The notes beneath the pieces are model-generated. The model ran no database searches, was not told the DNA's origin, and worked only from the letters and a program-made list of their open reading frames with translations. A stretch of 64,000 nucleotides of DNA from Hyphomicrobiales bacterium (lineage in GTDB: Bacteria > Pseudomonadota > Alphaproteobacteria > Rhizobiales > Rhizobiaceae). A program made the translations under genes and the position numbers. The stretch is taken from NCBI GenBank assembly GCA_900473795.1, contig UCMT01000001.1:124001-188000 (forward strand). Direction: 5' to 3'. Positions 42,861 to 51,869 of the stretch are shown here, in pieces (position 1 is the stretch's first letter; the number at the start of each line of letters is the position of its first letter).

Positions 42861-44105
42861 ATGACCAGTCCTTCAAACGATATTTTGAACAAGCTCGCCG
42901 CCGAATATGGGACGCCGCTATGGGTCTACGACGTGGGAACCATCCGCGATCGCATCAAGCAACTGTCGGCCTTCGACGTCGTACGCTACGCGCAAAAAGC
43001 GTGTTCGAACACTCATATCCTGCGGGAGATGCGCAAGGCAGGCATTTGCGTCGATGCGGTCTCGCTTGGTGAAATCGAGCGCGCGATGCGGGCTGGCTTT
43101 GCGGCGGGCGGCACCTCGGGGGCTGCCGAGATCGTCTTCACCGCGGATGTCTTCGATCGTCCGACCCTCGAAAGGGTCGTCGCAGACAAGATTGAAGTCA
43201 ATGTCGGCTCGATCGACATGCTGCATCAACTTGGGCAGTGTTCGCCAGGTCACAGGGTATGGCTGCGCGTGAACCCTGGATTCGGACATGGCCACAGCAA
43301 CAAGACGAACACCGGGGGCGAAAACAGCAAGCATGGCATCTGGTTTGAACAGTTGCGCGATGCACTGGCCGTGGTGCGCAGCTATTCTCTGAAGCTTGTC
43401 GGACTGCACATGCATATCGGATCGGGTGTCGACTACGGTCATCTGCAACGTGTTTGCGGGGCGATGGTCGGATTCTGCCTCGATCTCGACATCGATATCG
43501 AGGCAATTTCCGCGGGCGGTGGCCTCTCCGTGCCCTACAGGCAAGGCGAGGAAGAGATCGACGCTGCACATTATTTTTCGCTCTGGGACGAGGCGCGGCG
43601 GCAGATCGAAGCGCATCTCGGGCATCCGATCCGTCTGGAAATAGAGCCGGGACGCTTCCTGACGGCAGATTCCGGCGTGCTGCTGGCCGAGGTCAGGGCA
43701 GTCAAGACCATGGGCCAAAACAGGTTCACGCTGGTCGATGCCGGCTTCAGCGACCTCGCGAGGCCAGCGATGTATGGCAGCTACCACCATATATCGGTCA
43801 TCCCCCGAGCCACTACCGCCGGCCGCTCTACAATTGCTCTGCCAACCGTCGTCGCCGGCCCTTTGTGTGAATCAGGCGACGTTTTCACGCAGACGGAGTT
43901 CGGGACGGTGGAGAGCCGGGACCTGCCGGAAACACATGTCGGCGACTATCTGGTGTTTCATGGCACTGGCGCCTATGGCGCTGCGATGTCATCGAATTAC
44001 AATAGCCGCTTGTACGCGCCCGAGGTGCTTCTGGACCATGGAGGACACAGATTGATCCGCCGACGCCAGACGCTGGAGAGCCTGCTCGGGCTCGAGGACA
44101 TCTAG
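42861..44105 (+). CDS. lysA: Diaminopimelate decarboxylase, enterobacterial type, in the siderophore locus
   Basis: A 414-residue PLP enzyme that reads closely like E. coli LysA along its length: 'FDVVRYAQKACSNTHILREM' with the PLP Lys, 'HRVWLRVNPGFGHGHS', 'KTNTGGENSKHGIW', 'GLHMHIGSGVDY', 'GPLCESGDVFTQ' and 'TGAYGAAMSSNYNSR'. It converts meso-diaminopimelate to L-lysine. Rhizobia normally have a different chromosomal LysA type, so this copy looks acquired and dedicated, probably supplying lysine to the N-hydroxylase. An alternative is decarboxylation of another diamino acid. ATG 42861 has GAGAG before it; the frame from 42831 adds unlike residues. Confidence 0.88.
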   Translation: MTSPSNDILNKLAAEYGTPLWVYDVGTIRDRIKQLSAFDVVRYAQKACSNTHILREMRKAGICVDAVSLGEIERAMRAGFAAGGTSGAAEIVFTADVFDRPTLERVVADKIEVNVGSIDMLHQLGQCSPGHRVWLRVNPGFGHGHSNKTNTGGENSKHGIWFEQLRDALAVVRSYSLKLVGLHMHIGSGVDYGHLQRVCGAMVGFCLDLDIDIEAISAGGGLSVPYRQGEEEIDAAHYFSLWDEARRQIEAHLGHPIRLEIEPGRFLTADSGVLLAEVRAVKTMGQNRFTLVDAGFSDLARPAMYGSYHHISVIPRATTAGRSTIALPTVVAGPLCESGDVFTQTEFGTVESRDLPETHVGDYLVFHGTGAYGAAMSSNYNSRLYAPEVLLDHGGHRLIRRRQTLESLLGLEDI

Positions 44106-44177
44106 AAGCACCTGGCGATCTTTCGAGTTTGAAACCAGACCACTGGCTTCCTGGGGACGCAATATCTTAGCTGCACG

Positions 44178-44230
44178 GGGCGCACGGTACCTTTTGGTTT
44201 TCCAACCGGTACGGTATATCCCGTGCGCCC
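44178..44230. terminator. Large imperfect hairpin between lysA and the serralysin gene
   Basis: GGGCGCACGG (44178-44187) pairs with CCGTGCGCCC (44221-44230). Inside, TACC and TTGG (from 44188) can pair with CCAA and GGTA (up to 44211), leaving a bulge. It could end the siderophore operon or form a structured leader for the serralysin mRNA 53 bases downstream. Confidence 0.5.
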
Positions 44231-44282
44231 GATGCTGGGCGCTCTTTCATCTTTTTACCTGCAGACAGAACAGCGAGACTTC

Positions 44283-45881
44283 ATGGCCGATGCGTACAAG
44301 CCCGTCGCTCTTTCCAAGAACGCCGTCGTCAACGGCTTGATCGATGGAGGTGCCTGGAACGGGACGACTGTCACTTACAGCTTTGCCGCGGGTGACATGA
44401 ACAGGAACGGCATTTCCGATTTCAATGAAGGCGACTGGAAGGACTTCTATCGCGAGATTGTCGCCAACATCGAGTCGTTCACGCAGCTGAGCTTCAAGCA
44501 GGTCGGCAAGGCCGGCAACATCAACTTCAAGCTCGCAGAGGGCGGTGGCGGCGAATCCGGCGTGCCGGGACCGGGCACAACGACGATCGACTCCATCGTC
44601 GGAATCAACGCCGACGTTGCAGGCTCAGCGGCGGCCGTCAAACTCGGGACGTTTTCCCTGACATGGTTCCATGAGACGGGACATGCTCTCGGGCTCAAGC
44701 ATCCGCATGACGTTTCACTCGGCCCCAAACTGCCCGGCGTCGATGGCCCGGCCGACAAAGGCACCGGTTATCTGAACTCGCAGCTCTACACCGTCATGGG
44801 GTATACGCTTCCCTTCCTGGGAGAGGATAATCCATTCACTTCCGTTGTCGATTTCGGCACCGCTGTGAACGCCCAACCAGGCTCGTATGGCGCGATCGAT
44901 ATTGCCGCGCTCCAGCACATGTATGGCGCGCGCGCCCACCATACGGCGAACGATACATACACGTTCAGCGACGACGTGGACTTCAATCATGGCTACACGA
45001 CCATCTGGGATACGGGCGGCACAGACACCATCGTCTATGCCGGCGAAAGCCGAACAAAGATCGATCTGCGCGCGGCTAGCCTCAAAGTCGAGATTGGCGG
45101 CGGCGGCTGGGTTTCGACATCCGAAACGCTGACGGGTGGATACACCATCGCCCACGGCGTCGTCATCGAGAACGCCACAGGCGGCAATGCTACCGACATC
45201 CTGATCGGCAACACAGCGGCCAACATTCTGTCGGGACGCAACGGCAGTGACACGTTGAACGGCGGGGCAGGCGCCGATACGCTCTCTGGCGGCGCAGGCA
45301 TCGATACCGCCTCCTATAAGAGTGCCAAGGCGGGCGTGACGGCAAACCTTGCCAACGCTGCCGGCAATACCGGCGACGCAAGGGGCGATGTCTATCTCTC
45401 GATCGAGCGGCTGACGGGCTCGGACCATGCCGACAAGCTCTACGGCAACGCCGGCGTCAACCTGCTTGCCGGTGGCTCCGGCGATGATCTGCTCAACGGC
45501 GCCAGCGGCAACGATGTGCTTTATGGAGGTTTTGGCGCCGACGGTCTGACCGGTGGCGCGGGCGCCGATACCTTCATCTTCAAGGGGCTGGCGGACACGA
45601 CGCCCGGTGTTGGAGGGCGCGATTCGATCTTCGACTTCTCGGGCCTCGGCGGCGACCGCATCGACCTGTCGGCCATCGACGCGGATGCGGTGACGTCCGG
45701 CAATCAGGCGTTCAGCTATGTCGGCTCGGCAGCCTTCACCGGCAAAGCAGGCGAGCTGCGTTTCGTCAAGCAGGCCTCCGACACCTACATCTATGGTGAC
45801 ACAAACGGCGACAGGGAAGTCGATATTGCCATTCACCTGGATGATGCGATCCCGCTGTCGAAGGGCTATTTCGTCCTTTAA
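44283..45881 (+). CDS. Serralysin-type RTX metalloprotease
   Basis: A 532-residue secreted zinc protease. The catalytic motif HExxHxxGxxH is 'HETGHALGLKH' at residues 130-140, with a Met-turn in 'YTVMGYT'. The C-terminal half contains nonapeptide RTX repeats ('GGAGADTLSGGAGID', 'GGSGDDLLNGASGND', 'GGFGADGLTGGAGAD') that bind calcium, and a C-terminal region typical of type I secretion substrates. No signal peptide is present, as expected. ATG 44283 (MADAYKP) is preferred; the frame from 44223 overlaps the hairpin. No ABC secretion genes or inhibitor are adjacent, so secretion must use a system elsewhere. Confidence 0.88.
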   Translation: MADAYKPVALSKNAVVNGLIDGGAWNGTTVTYSFAAGDMNRNGISDFNEGDWKDFYREIVANIESFTQLSFKQVGKAGNINFKLAEGGGGESGVPGPGTTTIDSIVGINADVAGSAAAVKLGTFSLTWFHETGHALGLKHPHDVSLGPKLPGVDGPADKGTGYLNSQLYTVMGYTLPFLGEDNPFTSVVDFGTAVNAQPGSYGAIDIAALQHMYGARAHHTANDTYTFSDDVDFNHGYTTIWDTGGTDTIVYAGESRTKIDLRAASLKVEIGGGGWVSTSETLTGGYTIAHGVVIENATGGNATDILIGNTAANILSGRNGSDTLNGGAGADTLSGGAGIDTASYKSAKAGVTANLANAAGNTGDARGDVYLSIERLTGSDHADKLYGNAGVNLLAGGSGDDLLNGASGNDVLYGGFGADGLTGGAGADTFIFKGLADTTPGVGGRDSIFDFSGLGGDRIDLSAIDADAVTSGNQAFSYVGSAAFTGKAGELRFVKQASDTYIYGDTNGDREVDIAIHLDDAIPLSKGYFVL

Positions 45882-45964
45882 GCCAAGGCGTTGTCGATCG
45901 CGGTGTGCTCGGGTGCCACCACTTTTGCAGACGCTGCCCAGTCAACTTTCATATTCGCCTTTCC

Positions 45965-48900
45965 CTAGGCAAGTTTTTCTCTGCTCCCCAGCTTCGTGAA
46001 CCAGCTGTTGAGCCGGTCCATCTCCACGAAGATGATCGGCGTGATGAACAGCGTCAGCGCCTGCGAGACGATCAGGCCGCCAACGACGGCGATGCCCAGT
46101 GGCTGGCGGAGTTCCGAACTGGCGCCGGTCCCAAGTGCAATCGGTAGCGCGCCGAGGAGGGCGCAGAATGTCGTCATCATGATGGGGCGGAAACGTCGCA
46201 CGCATGCCTCGTGTATCGCCTCTGAAGGCGTCATGCCGGCAGATCGCAAGTTTTGCAGCGCCACGTCGATCATCATGATCGCATTTTTCTTGACGATGCC
46301 GATCAGCATCAACAATCCGATAAGAGCAATGATCGACAGGCTGAACCCCATCACTCTCAGTGCGAGCAGAGCACCGAGCGCAGCGGACGGCAGGCCTGAA
46401 AGAATGGTCAGCGGGTGAATAAAACTCTCGTAAAGGACGCCGAGAACCAGGTAGATCGTCAGGATCGCCGCCAGGATCAGCAGCGGCGTGTTGCCCTGCG
46501 ACTGCTGGAAGATTTTTGCCGCTCCTCCATAGGAGGTGAAGATGTCGGGCGGAAGTCCTATGTCCTTTTTCATCTGGTCGATAGCGGCCGTGGCATCGCT
46601 CAGCGCTTCGCCTGCTGGAAGATTGAACGACACCGTGGTTGAGACGAGTTGCCCGGTCTGATTGATCGTGACAGGGCCGGTCGATCTGTTGACCTTCGCA
46701 AAGTTGGACAGGGGCACAAGGCTGCCGGTGTCCGATGCGACACGGATTTGCTGCAGTTTCTGGTCATCCCATGGCTCTTGCGTATCGTACTCCACGATCA
46801 CGTTGTAGCTGTCGCCGGTCGATTGAATCTCTGCCGCAGCGTAGCTGCCGAACGCTTCCTGCAGTGTCGTTCGCAACTGTCCGTCGGTAATGCCGTAGGC
46901 GGCAGCCTTCTCGGTGTCGACGACGATATTGGCCTGAAGGGCGTTGTTCTGCGCGTCGGAGGCAACATCCGTAAATCGCCGATCAGCAAGCATCGCGGTC
47001 TGAAGACGGCCGGCCCACAAGGCGGTTTGGTCGGCGCTCAGCGCCTGGACGACAAGCTGATACTGGCTGGCCGTCTGACGCCCGCCCAGGCGCAGACTCT
47101 GCTGCGGCGTGATGAATGCCTGCAGGCCAGGGATTTTGCTGATGCTGGCGCGCAACTCGCGCAATGTCTGGTCCAGAGCCGGACGCTGTGCCTTGTCTTT
47201 GAGCTCGACATACATCGTGCCGTTGTTGAGCGGGCTGCGGACATTGCCACCGACGATCGACATGACGTGGCTCACCGCCGGGTTTTGCTTGATAAGCGCC
47301 TCGGCCTGATTCTGCAGATCCCGCATCGCCAAGTAGGAGATGTCCTGTCGCGCCCGCGTCGAGATGGTCAGCCGTCCGATATCTTCGGTCGGGAAGAAGC
47401 TCGTGGGCGTGGTCATGAACAGGTAGGCCGTGAGCCCAACCGATGCGAGGAACAGCAGGAGAATTGCCGGGCGATGGTTGAGACACCAGGCCACGGACCT
47501 GTCATATCCCTTAAGTGCCCTGCCGAAGCCGGCATCGAACAGGCGCAGGATGAAGGGTGGCGCACTGTGACCGCTGGAAAGGCGCGCGCCAAGCATCGGT
47601 GTGACCGTCAAGGAAACAACTGCAGACGAGATGATCGCAATGGCAACCACCATGCCGAATTCGTTAAAGATACGCCCCACGACACCGCCCATCAGCAGGA
47701 TCGGGATAAAGACCGCGACAAGCGAGGCCGACATCGAGATGATGGTGTAGCTGACTTCGGCAGCACCGGTGATCGCCGCTTCCCGCGCCGGCATTCCGCC
47801 TTCGATGTGGCGCAGGATGTTTTCCAGCATGACGATTGCATCGTCGACGACGAGGCCGACCGCCAGTGTCAAACCCAGCAGCGAGATGTTGTCGATGCTG
47901 TAGCCGAGCACGTACATCATGCCGAAGGTGGAGATCAGCGACAGGGGCACGGCGAGGCCCGGAATGACCGTCGCGGTCAGATGACCCGTAAAGAGGTAGA
48001 TGACCAGTACGACCAGGCCGATCGTCAAGAGCAACGTGAATTTGACGTCCGAGATGGCGCTGCGGATTGGTTTCGCTGAATCGTTCATGATCTTCGCGGA
48101 AACGGATGCTGGCATCTCGGCGTGCAAACCCGGCAGTTTCGCGTTGATCGCGTCGACGACGTCGACCGTATTGGCATCTGGCTGGCGCTGGACGGCAAGC
48201 ATGATGCCGCGCTTTCCGTCATACCAGCTGCCGGTATTCTGGTTCTCGACGCTGTCCCGAACGTCGGCAATGTCTGCCAGGTGAATAGGTGCGCCGTTGG
48301 GATTGGCGATGACCAGCGAGCGGAACTGTTGGGCATTCGTGCGCTGCGTATCGGCATTGATCGTCATGCTCTGCGATTGGTTTTGCAGGGAACCGACCGG
48401 AACCTGGTTGTTGGCTGCGGCGATCGCCTTGTTGACGGTATCAATGCTGAGGCCGCGAGCGAGCAATTTGTCCGGATCGACTTCGACACGCACCGCATAG
48501 GTCTGGGCGCCGAGCACGTCGACCCCGGCAACGCCCGGAAGCGTCGAAAGCGCCGGCGAGATGACATCCTCGGCTATTTCGTCCAGTTTGCTGTGCGGCA
48601 TCGTTTCACTTTGTACGGCAAGCAGCATCACCGGCGCGTCGGCCGGATTGGTCTTGCGGTAGCTGGGTGGCGTCGTCATGTTGTCCGGCAATTGCAGGGT
48701 TGCATGCGAGATTGCCGCCTGGACATCGGCGGCAGCGGCATCGATGTTTCGGTTCAGATCGAATTGCAGCACGATGCTGGTGTTGCCGAGAGAGTTTGTC
48801 GCACTGATTTCACTGATGCCGGGAATTGTCTGAAACTGCTTGATGAGCGGTGTCGAAACCGACGTCGCCATGGTTTGTGGGGAGGCGCCCGTCAGCGACG

Positions 48901-49042
48901 CTGAGACACTGATCGTTGGAAAATCGACCTGCGGCAGTGCTGCGATGGGCACCTGCCGGTAGCCGGCAATACCGGCGAGCACAACACCAATGGCAAGAAG
49001 CGTGGTTGCGACAGGGCGCTGAATGCAGAAGGTCGGGATCAT
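45965..49042 (-). CDS. RND efflux permease (HAE1/MdtB-C type)
   Basis: A 1025-residue inner-membrane pump with the twelve-helix RND layout. 'FCIQRPVATTLLAIGVVLAG' is helix 1; 'LAVGLVVDDAIVMLENILRH' is helix 4 with the proton-relay Asp pair; 'GIVKKNAIMMIDVAL' is helix 10-11. Two large periplasmic loops (about 35-330 and 540-850) form the drug-binding porter domain. The closest character is the MdtB/MdtC group. It overlaps the membrane-fusion gene by four bases (ATGA), making a two-gene leftward operon without an outer-membrane channel gene. Confidence 0.87.
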   Translation of the reverse strand: MIPTFCIQRPVATTLLAIGVVLAGIAGYRQVPIAALPQVDFPTISVSASLTGASPQTMATSVSTPLIKQFQTIPGISEISATNSLGNTSIVLQFDLNRNIDAAAADVQAAISHATLQLPDNMTTPPSYRKTNPADAPVMLLAVQSETMPHSKLDEIAEDVISPALSTLPGVAGVDVLGAQTYAVRVEVDPDKLLARGLSIDTVNKAIAAANNQVPVGSLQNQSQSMTINADTQRTNAQQFRSLVIANPNGAPIHLADIADVRDSVENQNTGSWYDGKRGIMLAVQRQPDANTVDVVDAINAKLPGLHAEMPASVSAKIMNDSAKPIRSAISDVKFTLLLTIGLVVLVIYLFTGHLTATVIPGLAVPLSLISTFGMMYVLGYSIDNISLLGLTLAVGLVVDDAIVMLENILRHIEGGMPAREAAITGAAEVSYTIISMSASLVAVFIPILLMGGVVGRIFNEFGMVVAIAIISSAVVSLTVTPMLGARLSSGHSAPPFILRLFDAGFGRALKGYDRSVAWCLNHRPAILLLFLASVGLTAYLFMTTPTSFFPTEDIGRLTISTRARQDISYLAMRDLQNQAEALIKQNPAVSHVMSIVGGNVRSPLNNGTMYVELKDKAQRPALDQTLRELRASISKIPGLQAFITPQQSLRLGGRQTASQYQLVVQALSADQTALWAGRLQTAMLADRRFTDVASDAQNNALQANIVVDTEKAAAYGITDGQLRTTLQEAFGSYAAAEIQSTGDSYNVIVEYDTQEPWDDQKLQQIRVASDTGSLVPLSNFAKVNRSTGPVTINQTGQLVSTTVSFNLPAGEALSDATAAIDQMKKDIGLPPDIFTSYGGAAKIFQQSQGNTPLLILAAILTIYLVLGVLYESFIHPLTILSGLPSAALGALLALRVMGFSLSIIALIGLLMLIGIVKKNAIMMIDVALQNLRSAGMTPSEAIHEACVRRFRPIMMTTFCALLGALPIALGTGASSELRQPLGIAVVGGLIVSQALTLFITPIIFVEMDRLNSWFTKLGSREKLA

Positions 49043-50292
49043 GGGCCAGTGCCTGTCGTGAAGGGGTCTGCCGGCTGCCCAGGCTGCCCACCAGACTTAA
49101 GGTTTTCCGCCTTGCCGCTGAACTGTTCTTTGACAGGCTGTTCATCGGTCAACTGCGCTTGACCTTCGACCACCACATGATCGCCTTCGGAAAGACCTTT
49201 CGCAACAGCCGTGAAACTGCCGTCGGTACGGGCGACAATGACAGGCGTCAGTCTAACCTTGCTATCCTTGACGACGTAGGAAAAGAAACCGTCTGCACCC
49301 GGATTGACCGCCACGGTCGGCACGACGATTTGCTGGTCGGAATCATTGAGGTGAACGACAAGATTGACGGACTGCCCGGGCCAGAGCGCTCCCGAGGCGT
49401 TTTCGAACCTCGCCTTGGCAAGAATTGTCCCCGATGCGGTGTCCACTGTGTTGTCGTAGAAACTTATCTGTCCCTGGCGCGCTTTGCCCTTGTCCGACTG
49501 CGGAACCGTAGTGACGTCGACGGGTCCGGCAGCGACTGCCAGTTTCAGCCGGTGCAGATTACGCTCCTCCAGCTGAAATTTCACATAGATGGGATCATAC
49601 TTGGCGATCGTCACGATGGTCGCTCCGGCGGCGACGAAGGCGCCGGGGCTGACGACGATGGCACCCAGGCGGCCGTCGAAGGGTGCACGGATGCGGGTAT
49701 TGTCCAACAGAACCTGATCGGCGGCAAGATTGGTCTTGTCGACCTCTACGGTGGCGGCCGCCGTGTCGCGCGCTGCTTTTGCCTGCTCGTCGGCCTGCTG
49801 TGTTCCGGCGTTCTGGACGAGGAGATCGTTCGCTCGCTTCAGGGCGGCATCGGCCTCGGTGAGTGTCGCCACGTCGCGAACGATCATCGCATTGTCCCGC
49901 TCGACGGCAGCCCGCGCCGTGCGCTCGTCGAGTTCGGCTATCAAATCACCTTGTTTGACGACGGCGCCATCTGTTGCGTGGATCGCGGTGATCACACCCT
50001 GTTCCTGCGCGGCGATCGCCGTGGTGTCAGCGGCGTCGGCCCAGCCGGATGCGGGGATGTCCATCGGCAAAACGGTTTTGGTTGCAGCGACCGTCTTGAC
50101 GATGACTGACCGTCCATTGCCCCGCAGGCTCTGGTCGCTGCGATCGCCAGCCTGCACTTGAGGGTCGTTGCTGTTGTCGGCTTGGCGCGGGGATTGTTTG
50201 CTCGATTGCGAAACAGAGGCGAGGCGGTCGCTCCCCCACGCGCCAATGCCGACGGCTGCAATTATGCATACAGTTGCCCAAAATCTTTTCAT
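49039..50292 (-). CDS. RND membrane fusion protein (periplasmic adaptor)
   Basis: About 417 residues. An N-terminal membrane anchor (residues 5-20) is followed by the adaptor layout: barrel-sandwich 'ITAIHATDGAVVKQGDLIAE', a long alpha hairpin ('RAAVERDNAMIVRDVATLTE' onward), second lipoyl part 'TRIRAPFDGRLGAIVVSPGA'-like sequence ('RIRAPFDGRLGAI') and a C-terminal beta-barrel. It links the pump to an outer-membrane channel. ATG 50292 starts at 'MKRFWATVC'; an in-frame ATG at 50322 is possible, and neither has a strong ribosome binding site. Confidence 0.84.
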   Translation of the reverse strand: MKRFWATVCIIAAVGIGAWGSDRLASVSQSSKQSPRQADNSNDPQVQAGDRSDQSLRGNGRSVIVKTVAATKTVLPMDIPASGWADAADTTAIAAQEQGVITAIHATDGAVVKQGDLIAELDERTARAAVERDNAMIVRDVATLTEADAALKRANDLLVQNAGTQQADEQAKAARDTAAATVEVDKTNLAADQVLLDNTRIRAPFDGRLGAIVVSPGAFVAAGATIVTIAKYDPIYVKFQLEERNLHRLKLAVAAGPVDVTTVPQSDKGKARQGQISFYDNTVDTASGTILAKARFENASGALWPGQSVNLVVHLNDSDQQIVVPTVAVNPGADGFFSYVVKDSKVRLTPVIVARTDGSFTAVAKGLSEGDHVVVEGQAQLTDEQPVKEQFSGKAENLKSGGQPGQPADPFTTGTGP

Positions 50293-50643
50293 GTGAACGA
50301 CCGAGTTTCGGATTGAGCGCATTAGCTTTTGAAACGCTATTGAGCCCCCGACATTGCGGCGCAAAAAAGGACGTAGTTCGTCCGCGTTGTTCACTAACCT
50401 GTTATAAATGCTTAAATTTTTGTAATGAAAAGAGCGCGGCAGCAAGAACGATCGTCAACCGGCCCCAACTTCTGACGAACAACGCGGTGCCACAACGACA
50501 ATGGCGGCGAAACTCTCAAGGCCGGTCGATAGCAGCAGAATGCGGAGCAGGCCGGTCGGGATTAGCCAAATTTTTCTCTCGCCCTTGGGTCGTTTTACGG
50601 AGTTACGCGTTTAGCTTGGAAGAAAAAGCAAACCCGGGAGACT
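50293..50643. other. 351-bp intergenic region, divergent promoters
   Basis: No gene seen. It separates the leftward RND operon from the rightward small ORF. The part at about 50390-50430 (TAACCTGTTATAAATGCTTAA) is AT-rich and is the best promoter candidate for the leftward operon. No long inverted repeat was found here. Confidence 0.35.
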
Positions 50644-50877
50644 ATGATGAGCAAGACCTTTGACCTTTCCGACTTCTCCGAAGAGGAGCTGACCGCGCTT
50701 ATCGATGAGGCGACGCACCTGCGAGACGCCAGACGCGAGAGCCGTGACCGGGAGCTTCCGATGGGTACGGATGGTTCGAAGGGGCAGGATGTAAGGGACC
50801 CGGACCACGGCGTTATCCCCACACCGACGCCACGTGACGTCAAGGAAGAGGGTCCGGCGCATGGCGTGCCGGAATAA
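50644..50877 (+). CDS. Small acidic hypothetical protein
   Basis: A 77-residue, strongly charged protein: 'FDLSDFSEEELTALIDEATH' then 'LRDARRESRDRELPMGTDGS' and a proline-rich end 'DHGVIPTPTPRDVKEEG'. No domain recognised. A GGGAGA seven bases before ATG 50644 supports translation; ATG 50647 is equally possible. It lies alone between the two RND systems, upstream of the TetR gene. A short regulatory or stress protein is conceivable but not supported. Confidence 0.5.
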   Translation: MMSKTFDLSDFSEEELTALIDEATHLRDARRESRDRELPMGTDGSKGQDVRDPDHGVIPTPTPRDVKEEGPAHGVPE

Positions 50878-51149
50878 AACTGGCGCTCCAATATTGAGAG
50901 CTGACTGATCCCGCCGTTCTGTCTGGGCCGGTGACGGATTGCCCTCGCGTCGAGGAGTTTCACTCGACTGCGCGCTTCGATCTGAGATTGCATTGGCCGG
51001 GCGCCTGGATTCCCCCTGGCCAAGTCTCCAAAATCTCCGCGGACGATTTCCCTGCAGGGAATTCGTCCTGAGCGGTTGGCAAGGGTGGCAGACGTATCTG
51101 TCAAACAGCGCCTCGTAAATGTGATCGGTCCTCCATTGACTTGCGCTGA

Positions 51150-51201
51150 CTTTCGATTTACGACTGACGAAATTCAAAATTCGTCAGTCGTAAATCGAAA
51201 G
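51150..51201. promoter_or_regulatory. Perfect 22-bp inverted repeat upstream of the TetR gene
   Basis: Arms 51150-51171 and 51180-51201 are exact reverse complements over 22 bp, with an 8-base spacer; the inner part reads CGACTGACGAA / TTCGTCAGTCG. It ends nine bases before the TetR ATG at 51211. It is a probable autoregulatory operator, perhaps for two TetR dimers, and would also fold into a strong hairpin if transcribed, covering the ribosome binding region. The rest of the gap 50878-51210 shows nothing coding. Confidence 0.7.
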
Positions 51202-51210
51202 CTTGTCTAG

Positions 51211-51813
51211 ATGGATGATATGACAGATACTGTTGAAGCCACGAAACAGGAAAATATCACCCGGATCCTTGATGCGGCGGAGAGGCTTTTCCGGCACTAC
51301 GGCTATTCCAAGACAACGGTCGCCGATGTCGCGCGTGATCTCGGCATGTCGCCGGCCAACATCTACCGCTTCTTTGCTTCCAAAACAGAAATCCATCAGG
51401 CCGTGTGCGGTCGCATGCTCGCGGGCAGCTATCAGCAGGCCCTTGAGATTTCCCTGTTGCCGATCAGTGCCGCCGACCGTCTGCGCAAGTATCTGTATAC
51501 GCAGCATCAGCTTGTTCTGACGGCGATGCTCGATCAGGAAAAAGTGCATGAAATGGTCGTCGTCGCCATCGAGCGCGACTGGCACGTCATCGAGAAGCAT
51601 ATCGACCGAGTGCAGGAACTCGTCGAAGAGATTATCCGGCAGGGAATTCAGGCCGGTGAATTTGCCGAGCAGGACGCGGCCGTCGCTTCCCGATGCTTCG
51701 GTGCGGCGACGCTCAACCTGTGCCATCCACAGATGGTGGCGCAATGTCTGGCCAAGCAGAACCGGGCGACGCCTGACGAACTTGTTGAATTTGTAATCAA
51801 AGCCTTGAGATGA
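51211..51813 (+). CDS. TetR-family regulator of the RND operon
   Basis: A 200-residue repressor. The N-terminal helix-turn-helix (about 12-58) reads 'ILDAAERLFRHYGYSKTTVA' then 'DVARDLGMSPANIYRFFASK', typical TetR. The C-terminal ligand domain is all-helical and includes the 'CFGAATLNLCHPQMVAQC' segment common in efflux regulators. It precedes the lipoprotein adaptor and RND pump genes (56-base gap) in the same direction, so it is probably in one operon with them and acts through the inverted repeat at 51150-51201. Confidence 0.87.
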   Translation: MDDMTDTVEATKQENITRILDAAERLFRHYGYSKTTVADVARDLGMSPANIYRFFASKTEIHQAVCGRMLAGSYQQALEISLLPISAADRLRKYLYTQHQLVLTAMLDQEKVHEMVVVAIERDWHVIEKHIDRVQELVEEIIRQGIQAGEFAEQDAAVASRCFGAATLNLCHPQMVAQCLAKQNRATPDELVEFVIKALR

Positions 51814-51869
51814 AGCGCGCCGCACGCTGGCGCCGCTCGTAGTCGTTTGTTTTTGTTCAGGAGTGCGAA

